Of a DNA stretch of 40,190 bases, positions 28,393-36,986 are shown in pieces. Source of the DNA: Glaciihabitans sp. (GTDB lineage Bacteria; Actinomycetota; Actinomycetes; Actinomycetales; Microbacteriaceae); assembly GCA_025463465.1 (NCBI GenBank), contig JAODAO010000322.1:1-40190 (forward strand), read 5' to 3'. Within the stretch, counting starts at the first letter, position 1. Each line of letters opens with the position of its first letter. Made by a program: the position numbers and the translations under genes. The notes beneath the pieces were generated by a model, which worked only from the letters and a program-made list of their open reading frames with translations, made no database searches and had not been told where the DNA came from.

Positions 28393-29733
28393 GTGACTTC
28401 CGCTCCACCCATATTTCCCCCGACCGAACCAATGCCCGTCGCCAACGGACGTGCCCCGTGGAGCGACACCCTGTCGTCGCTCCGGGTGCCAAACTTTCGT
28501 CTCTTCACCATCTCGAACGTGCTGGCCATGTCCGGCACGTGGATGCAGCGGATCGCCCAGGACTGGCTTGTCCTCCAACTCTCCGGAAGCGTCACCGCGG
28601 TGGGCATCACTGTCGCACTGCAGTTCGCCCCCATGCTCCTCTTCGGCCTCTACGGCGGCCTGATCGTCGACCGGTACTCCAAACGGATGCTGCTGATGCT
28701 GACCCAGGGCATCGTCGGTGTGCTGAGCGCCGTCCTCGCCGTCCTCGCCATCACCGGTGTTGTTGAGGTCTGGCATGTGTTTGTGATCGCCTTCCTCGTG
28801 GGAATGGTCACGGTGGTGGACAACCCCACCCGTCAGGTGTTCGTCAACGAACTCGTTGGCCCCCGCAACCTGAAGAACGCGATCAGCATCAACTCGTCGG
28901 TGTTCCAGCTCGGTGGTCTGATCGGACCGGCCATCGCCGGTGTGCTCCTCGTCGCGGTCGGTGCCGGGTGGGCCTTCGGCATCAACGCCGTGACCTGTGT
29001 GGTCACTGTGCTGACGCTGTCAATGCTGTCGACCTCGAAGCTGATGCGCACACCCCCGATGCCTCGCGCCAAGGGGCAACTCAAGGAGGGTCTGCGCTAC
29101 GTCCTGGCCAAACCGTCGATCTTCTGGTCGGTGGTGATGGTGCTTGTACTCTCGGTCTTTTCCCTCACCATGCCCGTGATCCTCTCCGCGTACGCCACCA
29201 CGGTCTACGATGTTGGCGCGGCCGGTTATGGCCTGTTCAACACCCTCGTCGCCGCCGGGGCGTTCATCGGCGCTATCGCCTCCACCAGACGCACCAGTGT
29301 GCGGTTGCGCGGTGTGATCATGCTCGGGGGACTCTGGGGCGCCCTTCAGGCGATCGCCGCTCTGATGCCCACCGAGCTCACCTTCGGCCTGCTGCTGGTC
29401 AGCCTCGGAATCGCCAACCTGTTGTTTATCACCGGCGCGAATTCACTGGTGCAGATGTCGTCCAACCTCGGTGTGCGCGGCAGGGTGATGTCCGTCTACG
29501 TGATGGTGCTGCTGGGTGGCCAGGCGATCGGCGGGCCGTTTATGGGCTGGCTGGTTGAGAACTATGGCGCGCAGACCGGCATGGCGGTTTCCGGCATCGT
29601 CCCGGCCATCGCCGCGGCGCTTATCGGCCTTCACCTCGCGAGACGCCGCCACCTCACCATGCGCGTCGACCTGACCCGCCACTCCCCCCTGGTTACGATC
29701 GTCCGGCGCATCGATGGAGGAGTGCGCGGGTAG
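28393..29733 (+). CDS. MFS transporter (EntS-like)
   Basis: LRVPNFRLFTISNVLAMSGTWMQRIAQDWLVLQLSGS, GLYGGLIVDRYSKR, DNPTRQVFVNELVGPRNLKNAISINSSVFQLGGLIGPAIAG. Confidence 0.92.
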   Translation: MTSAPPIFPPTEPMPVANGRAPWSDTLSSLRVPNFRLFTISNVLAMSGTWMQRIAQDWLVLQLSGSVTAVGITVALQFAPMLLFGLYGGLIVDRYSKRMLLMLTQGIVGVLSAVLAVLAITGVVEVWHVFVIAFLVGMVTVVDNPTRQVFVNELVGPRNLKNAISINSSVFQLGGLIGPAIAGVLLVAVGAGWAFGINAVTCVVTVLTLSMLSTSKLMRTPPMPRAKGQLKEGLRYVLAKPSIFWSVVMVLVLSVFSLTMPVILSAYATTVYDVGAAGYGLFNTLVAAGAFIGAIASTRRTSVRLRGVIMLGGLWGALQAIAALMPTELTFGLLLVSLGIANLLFITGANSLVQMSSNLGVRGRVMSVYVMVLLGGQAIGGPFMGWLVENYGAQTGMAVSGIVPAIAAALIGLHLARRRHLTMRVDLTRHSPLVTIVRRIDGGVRG

Positions 29734-29845
29734 TTGCGGATCGCCGGCGGCGACAACATCAACACCGCCGTCTTCTATCCGGGCGACGACGACTTCCTTG
29801 TCGACCGTGGCACACAGGCCCGCCATTATGAGCTGGCCGGCAACC

Positions 29846-31384
29846 TCAGATCAGCAGGAATCCCGTCTCCACGAGCTCGCGGATAGCGGGAAGGACTTCC
29901 TCGCGCACGTCGTCCTCGCGCAGGTCGAGCAATTGGGCCAGCGCCGCACAGATTGCCGCAATGCTCAGTTCGCCGTCGCAGGCGCCCACAACGGCGGCAA
30001 GGACGGTCCCCATCGGATAGACCCGGGCGAACGCCCCGCCCTGGCGCAACGTGATCGCCGCCGGATCCTCGTCGCCCGGCCAGTAGTGCCGCTCCTCTGT
30101 GACATCGGATGCCACCGTCAGCAGCGCACGCGACAACGCCGTGTCATCGAGGGCCGCCTGCCAGTCGTGGGCTCCGAGGGTGTCGGCGACGTGTTCACCC
30201 AGTCCGCCGGTCACGGCACCACCAAGTCGCTCCAAACGACGGAAGGGGGATGTCTGTTCCGCCGGCCGGCGCAGCGTGATGTAGCCGAACCCGACGGCCG
30301 TGACACCGCGTGCGGCAAAATCGTCGAGCCACGCGTCTGACAGCCTGTCGAACTCGTCGCCAGGACGGGTGCCGCCGTCTCGGATCCAGGTCTCGGTGTA
30401 GAGCGGGGCGTCCTGCACCTCGCGCTCGACAACCCACGCATCAACGGCAGCGTCGCCGGCCGGCGAACCAACCCGCGCGGCATCGATCCAGCGCCCCACC
30501 CGCTCGAAAGCGTCAACGCCATGGTGATATTCCCAGTTGCCCAACATCTGGGCAATCCCGCCCGGCTTCAGGTGGATGGCTGCTCCGGCGACGACTTCGG
30601 CGACCAGCGCGTCACCGACCAGCCCGCCGTCACGATACTCATACGCCGGCACACCGGGGATGCGGGGCGTGATCACAAATGGAGGGTTCGAGACGATCTG
30701 GTCGAAGCTCTCCCCCGCGACCGGCGCGAACAGGCTGCCGAGGCGGAATTCGATGTTCGTGATGCTGTTGAGGGTGGCGTTCATCGCTGCGAAGTCCAGG
30801 GCACGCTGGGAGATGTCGGTGGCGACAACTCGCCGGGCGTGACGGGATGCGTGCATGGCCTGGATGCCGCAACCGGTGCCGAGGTCCAGCACACTGTCGA
30901 TCGGGTTGTGCACCATCAGGCCGCTGAGCGTCAGTGACGCACCGCCGACCCCGAGGACATGATTTTCCGACAGCGCATGGCCGAGGCTGATCTCACCGAG
31001 GTCGCTGATGATCCACCAGTCGACCGCGCCGGAGTCCTCGACAAAGCTGTATGGGCGCAGGTCCACGGCCGGCCACACCTGGCCATCATCGCTGGCGCGC
31101 ACGATGGCCAGTTCGCGGGCGCCATCAACACCAACCGTGGCGAGCGCGGTGGCTGCCTCGGCCGGATCGACGGGCAACCCGAGCACAAAAAGCCTCGCAA
31201 GGGTGTCGATGGCTTCGGCCGTGCCATTCACGCGACGAGCGTCGAGGGCACGTCGAGCCGGAACACGGTGGCCACGGTGCAGCGCAGCGTCGGCTTCTTC
31301 TCCCCACACCGCGGTGAGGGTGCCCACGGTGAAGTCGGCTGAGGTCAGGTCGATGCGCAGGCGAGCCAGGAGTTCAATAGTCAC
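29846..31384 (-). CDS. SAM-dependent methyltransferase (N5-glutamine/RNA MTase-like, DUF7059-type N-terminus)
   Basis: VLDLGTGCGIQAMHASRHARRVVATDISQRAL and SNPPFVITP (NPPF motif); start likely GTG at 31384. Confidence 0.88.
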   Translation of the reverse strand: MTIELLARLRIDLTSADFTVGTLTAVWGEEADAALHRGHRVPARRALDARRVNGTAEAIDTLARLFVLGLPVDPAEAATALATVGVDGARELAIVRASDDGQVWPAVDLRPYSFVEDSGAVDWWIISDLGEISLGHALSENHVLGVGGASLTLSGLMVHNPIDSVLDLGTGCGIQAMHASRHARRVVATDISQRALDFAAMNATLNSITNIEFRLGSLFAPVAGESFDQIVSNPPFVITPRIPGVPAYEYRDGGLVGDALVAEVVAGAAIHLKPGGIAQMLGNWEYHHGVDAFERVGRWIDAARVGSPAGDAAVDAWVVEREVQDAPLYTETWIRDGGTRPGDEFDRLSDAWLDDFAARGVTAVGFGYITLRRPAEQTSPFRRLERLGGAVTGGLGEHVADTLGAHDWQAALDDTALSRALLTVASDVTEERHYWPGDEDPAAITLRQGGAFARVYPMGTVLAAVVGACDGELSIAAICAALAQLLDLREDDVREEVLPAIRELVETGFLLI

Positions 31385-31451
31385 CTCGCCATCTAAGTAC
31401 AGTCTGCGCCACCCCACTGACCGCGAGCCAATCCCCGTCTAGTCTGAGGTG

Positions 31452-31673
31452 ATGGGTAACAACGAAAAACCTCTGAACGATAGCCCCGAGTTGCGCGACG
31501 CGATTCGTTCGATCGAAGCCACTCATGAAGACGAATCCGGCCTTGCCGCCTCGTCCGACAATCCCGGCGGGGCGGCCCCGGCGCCTGCGGAAAACGGGGA
31601 TGGCACCGACGAATCTTCTCCCGCGGCCTCCCGGGAAGCCGACCCCACCACCGGCGCCGGTACTGCCTCGTGA
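31452..31673 (+). CDS. Small acidic, Ala/Asp-rich hypothetical protein
   Basis: MGNNEKPLNDSPELRDAIRSIEATHEDESGLAASSDNPGG...; stop overlaps GTG start of next gene. Confidence 0.6.
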   Translation: MGNNEKPLNDSPELRDAIRSIEATHEDESGLAASSDNPGGAAPAPAENGDGTDESSPAASREADPTTGAGTAS

Positions 31674-32647
31674 GATACCGTCGGCTCGGTACAAGCGGGC
31701 TTGAAGTCTCCGAGATCATCCTCGGCTGCATGTCGTACGGTGATCCTGCGCGTGGCGCCCACCCGTGGAGTGTTGGCCTCGATGAGAGCCGACCGTTCAT
31801 CCAGCGAGCGGTTGAGGCGGGAATCACCACCTTCGATACCGCAAACGTCTATTCGATCGGCTCCAGCGAGGAGATCGTCGGCCAGCTCCTCGCCGAGACG
31901 ATTCCTCGCGACCAGGTGGTCATCGCCACCAAGGTGCACGGCAGGATGCGTCCGGGGCCGAACGGCGCCGGCCTGTCCCGGGCAGCGATTATGCACGAGG
32001 TCGACGCGAGCCTCAAGCGGCTGGGTACCGACTACATCGACCTGTACCAGATCCACCGGTTCGACCCCGATGTCCCCGTCGAGGAAACGATGGAAGCCCT
32101 GCACGACGTGGTGAAGGCAGGCAAGGCCCGCTACATCGGCGCGTCATCGATGTACGCCTGGCAGTTCGCCACCCTCCAGCACGCGGCCGACCTCGGCGGG
32201 TGGACCCGGTTCGTGTCGATGCAAGACCAGTACAACCTGCTCAACCGCGAGGAAGAACGCGAAATGCACCCGTACTGCCTAGCCAGTGGGGTTGGCGTGA
32301 TCCCCTGGAGCCCACTCGCCCGGGGGCGACTGACCAGGCAGTGGACCGAGACAACCGATCGCAGCGGCACCGACGAGTTCGGCAAACGCTTGTACCAGCA
32401 AGCCGAAGATTCCGATCGGATGATTGTCGACGCCGTTGGGCATATCGCCGAGGCCAGGGGCGTGGCGCGGGCGCAGGTGGCGTTGGCTTGGATCCTGTCC
32501 CGCCCGGCCGTCACCGCACCCATTGTCGGCGCCACCCGGGCTGCCCATCTCGAGGACGCAGTGGCTGCGCTGGAGATCGAGTTGAGTCCCGAGGAGACAT
32601 CTGTACTCGAAGAGCACTACCAGCCGCACGCGGTTGAGGGCTTTTAG
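31670..32647 (+). CDS. Aldo/keto reductase
   Basis: MRYRRLGTSGLEVSEIILGCMSYGD, ITTFDTANVYSIGSSEEIVGQLL, DYIDLYQIHRFDPDVPVEETMEAL. Confidence 0.93.
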   Translation: MRYRRLGTSGLEVSEIILGCMSYGDPARGAHPWSVGLDESRPFIQRAVEAGITTFDTANVYSIGSSEEIVGQLLAETIPRDQVVIATKVHGRMRPGPNGAGLSRAAIMHEVDASLKRLGTDYIDLYQIHRFDPDVPVEETMEALHDVVKAGKARYIGASSMYAWQFATLQHAADLGGWTRFVSMQDQYNLLNREEEREMHPYCLASGVGVIPWSPLARGRLTRQWTETTDRSGTDEFGKRLYQQAEDSDRMIVDAVGHIAEARGVARAQVALAWILSRPAVTAPIVGATRAAHLEDAVAALEIELSPEETSVLEEHYQPHAVEGF

Positions 32648-32696
32648 GCCCTCGGATAATGTCGAAGAATCCCAGACGACCGACACAAAGGAGAGC

Positions 32697-33194
32697 ATGA
32701 AGCCCCTCACCGCAGACGAAATCCGCGCCTCAATCGTGAACGCGGCTCCGGGCGACGTTTCCCGCATCCCGCTGCCCGGCCTGCACGAGACCCTGTGGGA
32801 CAAGCGGGAGTACCTTGGCTGGCGGGATCCGCAGGCGCCGCAGCGCGGCTACATCGTGTATTGGCGGGGCGCCGATCCGGTGGGCATGGTGGTGCGAGCC
32901 GCCGAATCGCGTATGTCGCGGGGAATGGCCGCCATGTGTTCGCTCTGCCGCACAGCGCAACCCGCGAACCAGGTTGTCCTGTTCAGCGTTCCGAAGGCCG
33001 GGCAGGCCGGCCTCGATGGCAACTCCGTTGGCACCTATATATGCTCGGACCTCGCGTGCTCAACGATCATCCGCATTGTGCCTCCGCCGTCGGACATGCA
33101 GCCAGACCCGGCGGACATCGTCGCCTCACGGGCGGCCGGACTGCTCAGCCGACTGGATTCGTTCACCAACGAGGTACTGAAACCCGCCGCTTAA
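32697..33194 (+). CDS. FBP domain protein (FusB-like C-terminal treble-clef zinc finger)
   Basis: GWRDPQAPQRGYIVYWRGADPVGMVVRAAE...CSLCRTAQPANQVVLFSVPKAG...GTYICSDLACS; Cys pairs consistent with zinc finger. Confidence 0.8.
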   Translation: MKPLTADEIRASIVNAAPGDVSRIPLPGLHETLWDKREYLGWRDPQAPQRGYIVYWRGADPVGMVVRAAESRMSRGMAAMCSLCRTAQPANQVVLFSVPKAGQAGLDGNSVGTYICSDLACSTIIRIVPPPSDMQPDPADIVASRAAGLLSRLDSFTNEVLKPAA

Positions 33195-33211
33195 CTCAAC
33201 TAGAACAGCGG

Positions 33212-33457
33212 CTACGCGCCTCGGCCGGTCTTGTTCTGCAAGCGCTCGATCTGCTCGGATGCCTCAGCCTTGGTGAGGTCGGCGGAGAGTTCTTCTCCGG
33301 CCTCCCGGGCGAGCGTGTCAAGGTAACTGCGCTGTGATGCGGTGATGGGTTCATCCCCGGTCACCCAGTCGGACGGGTCTTTTGCTGCGGGGTTGTCCGG
33401 ATCCGGACCTGGCCCGCCGAGGGTCTCGGACGAGGAATCATTGCTGTTGTCGGTCAT
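33212..33457 (-). CDS. DUF3072 domain-containing protein
   Basis: AAKDPSDWVTGDEPITASQRSYLDTLAREAGEELSADLTKAEASEQIERLQNKTGRG. Confidence 0.88.
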   Translation of the reverse strand: MTDNSNDSSSETLGGPGPDPDNPAAKDPSDWVTGDEPITASQRSYLDTLAREAGEELSADLTKAEASEQIERLQNKTGRGA

Positions 33458-33516
33458 AACCGCCAGCCTAAGCACACCCCACCCAGCCCCATAGGGGCTT
33501 GTGTCGCCGGGGCTTA

Positions 33517-33690
33517 TTAGCCGTCGGTGCGCTTGAGAACGTGGAACGGGATCGCGATGGCGATGCAGATCGCCGCAATTCCGCCGACGAACATGGCGGT
33601 TTCGAAACCGGCAGTCTCGAACGCGTAGCCGAACAGGGCGATGCCCCCGACGAAAAGTACGAGGGAAACGGTGAATGCGATGCCGTTCAT
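33517..33690 (-). CDS. Small two-TM membrane protein
   Basis: MNGIAFTVSLVLFVGGIALFGYAFETAGFETAMFVGGIAAICIAIAIPFHVLKRTDG. Confidence 0.7.
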   Translation of the reverse strand: MNGIAFTVSLVLFVGGIALFGYAFETAGFETAMFVGGIAAICIAIAIPFHVLKRTDG

Positions 33691-34006
33691 GGGAGGGTCC
33701 TGCCTTCTGCGATTGCCAGCGGTGCGACGCATGTCTATTCTCCACGATGATTGCTGCTGCACCGAACCCTTCGGGGGGTCCCACGCCGGATTGCGTCGAA
33801 AATGTGGCCATGCGGGCGGCGATCCGTTGCATAACCCACCGTTATCTCACAACCTGAGCCATGCCCCTTGGCTGCGCGGGCACTATGGGTCAAAATGATC
33901 ACACGGGCAGGTGATACGGGCACCGACGTTGTCGGAAGCCGCTCGATTCGACGTGCCGCACTGATACTCCATTACAGCCGCGCACGCTCGGAAAGAGGAC
34001 GCTTCC

Positions 34007-34357
34007 ATGGCCACAGCTCCCGTCGACGACTACATCGCCAACCTGGACGAGCCGAGGCTCTCCCTCGCTCGGACCCTCCGCGATCATCTCGACGCGTCGC
34101 TGCCCACCGCGACCAGCGCGATTTGGGAGGGATCCCCGGTTTGGATGATCAATTCCACTCCAATTGCTGGCTTCAAAGCCGATTCGGACCGGGTTGTCCT
34201 GCTGCTCTGGCGCGCCGAGGAAATCGACGCGCACGGTGCAATGGCCGCGGCGAAATCTGGCAAGCCGGCGACGCTGGCGCTGGAGACGCCCGCCCAGTTG
34301 CACGGCCCCGAACTCAGAAAGTGGCTGTCCGCCGCGAAGGAGCTTGAGGGGGCGTAA
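34007..34357 (+). CDS. DUF1801 domain-containing protein
   Basis: VDDYIANLDEPRLSLARTLRDHLDASLPTATSAIWEGSPVWMINSTPIAGFKADSDRVVLLLW. Confidence 0.8.
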   Translation: MATAPVDDYIANLDEPRLSLARTLRDHLDASLPTATSAIWEGSPVWMINSTPIAGFKADSDRVVLLLWRAEEIDAHGAMAAAKSGKPATLALETPAQLHGPELRKWLSAAKELEGA

Positions 34358-35118
34358 TGCCTGACGCTTCGCCCCCTCGCCAGGGTGCTCCCGTCTGGAC
34401 TGACCTGCTCAGTTCGGACCCGGACGTATCGGTTCCCTTCTACTGCCAGCTTTTCGGCTGGACAACCCAGCAATTGGGCACCGATCTGGGCAATTATGTG
34501 AATTTCTCCCGTCACAACAAGCGGGTTGCGGGATTGGTGCCCAATACCGGGGCGGGTGTGGATGCCTGGATGGTCTACCTGTTTACCGCTGATACCAACG
34601 CGACCGCTACCGCGGTGGAAACAGCTGGTGGGCTGATCACCGAACAGCGGAGGATGGGCGACCACGGCACGATGTCGATGATCATTGATGCCGCTGGCGC
34701 CACGGTGGGCTCGTGGCAGCCAGCTGGCCACTCCGGGTATGAGCTGGCGATGGAATCCGGCACGGCCGTGTGGCACGAGCTGCACACCTCGGCGTTCCCA
34801 ACCGCCGTCGACTTCTACACCGCAGCGTTCGGCTGGCAGACCGAGGTACTGGGCGACAGCGACGAATTCCGTATGGTCACTCTCGGCACCAACGGCGACG
34901 GCGGTGCCGGTATCGTCGAATCCTCCGCGTTCCTCCGCGACAACGAGGTGTCACGGTGGATGGTGTATTTCGGTGTGGCTGACCCCGACGAATCCGCCGC
35001 CACGATCATTGAGCTCGGCGGCACCGTCATCGACGAGGTCACCGATTCTCCGCACGGGCGACTCGCGCACGCCGAAGACCCGACCGGGGTCCCGTTCACC
35101 ATCATCGGTGTGCTCTGA
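34357..35118 (+). CDS. Two-domain VOC (glyoxalase-like) family protein
   Basis: PVWTDLLSSDPDVSVPFYCQLFGWT and AVWHELHTSAFPTAVDFYTAAFGWQTE paired VOC domains; 1-nt overlap with upstream gene. Confidence 0.9.
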   Translation: MPDASPPRQGAPVWTDLLSSDPDVSVPFYCQLFGWTTQQLGTDLGNYVNFSRHNKRVAGLVPNTGAGVDAWMVYLFTADTNATATAVETAGGLITEQRRMGDHGTMSMIIDAAGATVGSWQPAGHSGYELAMESGTAVWHELHTSAFPTAVDFYTAAFGWQTEVLGDSDEFRMVTLGTNGDGGAGIVESSAFLRDNEVSRWMVYFGVADPDESAATIIELGGTVIDEVTDSPHGRLAHAEDPTGVPFTIIGVL

Positions 35119-35152
35119 CCCGTTACGTGTGTTGCGCGCTGCGGCTGGACGG

Positions 35153-35228
35153 CAGCATCCCCCTGCGGCGTCGACCGGGGCATCACCGCGGTGCGCGGGC
35201 TGCAACGACGACGGACAGGGGGATGTTG
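35153..35228. terminator. Candidate bidirectional terminator hairpin
   Basis: CAGCATCCCCCTG (35153-35165) pairs with CAGGGGGATGTTG (35216-35228), one G-U wobble; inner CGTCG/CGACG; lies between convergent genes. Confidence 0.5.
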
Positions 35229-35244
35229 TGATGTCCGCCCGGGC

Positions 35245-36240
35245 TCAGAACACCCGAATGGCGATCTCGGCGGGGGCGTCGAGGAGACCGTCGATTTCAT
35301 CATCCAGCTTCACCAGCGTGAGGGATGCGCCGGCCATGTCGAGCGAGGTGCAGTACTCACCGACGTAACTGCGGGTGACGGTGATGCCGCGCTCACGCAG
35401 TTTCTCGTGCGCGACCCCAAAGAGCAGGTAGAGCTCGCTGATGGGTGTTCCACCGAGACCATTGATCATCAGGGCGACGCTGTCGCCGCTTTCGAACGGC
35501 AGGTCCGGCACCACCGCGTTCAGCAGTTCGTCCACGAGGTCATTGGCCGGGGCCCATTTTGCCCGGCGGCGGCCAGGCTCACCATGGATACCGACCCCGA
35601 CTTCGATCTCGTCCTCGCCGAGCTCGAACAGGGGGGAGCCTTTGGCAGGCGGTGTGCAGGCGGTGAGGGCGATACCCATCGTGCGGGTGACCGAATTGAC
35701 CTTCTCTCCCACCCGGATCACTTCGTCCAGGTCGGCACCGGCCTCCGCGGCCGCGCCGACGGCTTTCATCACAAAGAAGTTACCCGCCACACCACGCCGG
35801 CCGACGGTATAGGTCGAGTCCTGCACGGATACGTCGTCATCGATGAACAGGGTGCGCACGGTGAGCCCATCGGCCTGGCTCATCTCCTGCGCCATGTCGA
35901 ACGCCATCCGGTCGCCCGTGTAGTTGTTCACCAGCAGCAGCACCCCCTTGGCCGAGGCGAGACGCTTGGTGGTCTCGTAAACGTAGTCCATCGGCGGGGC
36001 GGCGAACACGTCCCCCGGGCAGGCCGCGTCCAGCATGCCCGGCCCGACCGTCATCACGTGGGCGGGTTCGTGGCCGGACCCGGAACCCTGGATGATGCTG
36101 ACTTTGTTGTCGTTGGGGGCATCCGCACGCTGGATGAGGTTGTATTCCGGTACATACGTGAGGGTTGTCGGGTTGGCCAGGGCGAGTCCCTTGAGCATCT
36201 CGGGGACGAACTGCTTCGGGTCGTTCACAAATTTCTTCAT
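35245..36240 (-). CDS. dhaK: DhaK-type dihydroxyacetone kinase subunit
   Basis: MKKFVNDPKQFVPEMLKGLALANPTTL, IQGSGSGHEPAHVMTVGPGMLDAACPGDVFAAPP, NNYTGDRMAFDMAQEM, GVGIHGEPG. Confidence 0.92.
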   Translation of the reverse strand: MKKFVNDPKQFVPEMLKGLALANPTTLTYVPEYNLIQRADAPNDNKVSIIQGSGSGHEPAHVMTVGPGMLDAACPGDVFAAPPMDYVYETTKRLASAKGVLLLVNNYTGDRMAFDMAQEMSQADGLTVRTLFIDDDVSVQDSTYTVGRRGVAGNFFVMKAVGAAAEAGADLDEVIRVGEKVNSVTRTMGIALTACTPPAKGSPLFELGEDEIEVGVGIHGEPGRRRAKWAPANDLVDELLNAVVPDLPFESGDSVALMINGLGGTPISELYLLFGVAHEKLRERGITVTRSYVGEYCTSLDMAGASLTLVKLDDEIDGLLDAPAEIAIRVF

Positions 36241-36350
36241 TGCTGCACCTCTCTGTGCATCGTGGGGTAGTGCCTTCCGGCCGGGCATTCGGTTCGGGTG
36301 GCCCGGTGGAAAGTGGGTGGCGACCGGCGGCTGGCACCTGTCGCGTGGCT

Positions 36351-36986
36351 CTAACGCTCCGGCCAGATCTCGGCGAGCCGCTCTGCGAGGACGGCGACGG
36401 CGAGCGCGCCGGCGTCGGGAGAGCCGATGCTGCGTTCCCCGGTGTAGCTGGCGCGCCCGCGCCGTGCCTGCATGGAGGAGGTGTCCTCGGCAGCTTTCCG
36501 GGCGGCAGCAGCCATGGCCGCCAGCGCTCCGCCTCCGCTGTACCCGTCGGCGACCGCACCCTCGAACGCGTCGATCGCCGGAACCAGGGCATCCAGCAGG
36601 GTTTTGTCGCCGACGTCGGAGTTGCCCCGCTTTTTGATACCCTCTACGGCGGCGCGGAGGGCGGCGACCACATCGGCAGGCGAAACGCTGGGGTTACCTT
36701 TCAACACCGAGCCGGCCCGGAGGAACGCGGTACCCCAGATGGGGCCGGAGGTTCCGCCGATCCGGCTGGTGATGGTCATGGCTACCGCATTCAGGAATGT
36801 TCCGGTGTCGCTGCGGTCGTAGCCATCCCACTTCTCCAGCACCTGCTCGAAACCGCGCGCGAGCGAATAACCGAAGTCACCGTCCCCGACCACCGAATCC
36901 AGGTCACCGAAATATTTCTCGTTCTCGATCGCCGTTTCGGCGATGGTCCGCACTACCAGCTCGGTGTCGTCCAGTTGGAGGGTCAT
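36351..36986 (-). CDS. dhaL: DhaL-type dihydroxyacetone kinase subunit
   Basis: NEKYFGDLDSVVGDGDFGYSLARGFEQVL, GGTSGPIWGTAFLRAG, DKTLLDALVPAIDAF. Confidence 0.9.
   Translation of the reverse strand: MTLQLDDTELVVRTIAETAIENEKYFGDLDSVVGDGDFGYSLARGFEQVLEKWDGYDRSDTGTFLNAVAMTITSRIGGTSGPIWGTAFLRAGSVLKGNPSVSPADVVAALRAAVEGIKKRGNSDVGDKTLLDALVPAIDAFEGAVADGYSGGGALAAMAAAARKAAEDTSSMQARRGRASYTGERSIGSPDAGALAVAVLAERLAEIWPER

Noticed and set aside
32636-32653. GAGGGC-TTTTAG-GCCCTC hairpin over the aldo/keto reductase stop
   Set aside because: Only 6 bp and no downstream T-tract; could occur by chance.
35191-36270. 359-aa plus-strand ORF opposite dhaK
   Set aside because: His/Gly/Arg-rich antisense translation; the dhaK motifs on the minus strand are decisive.
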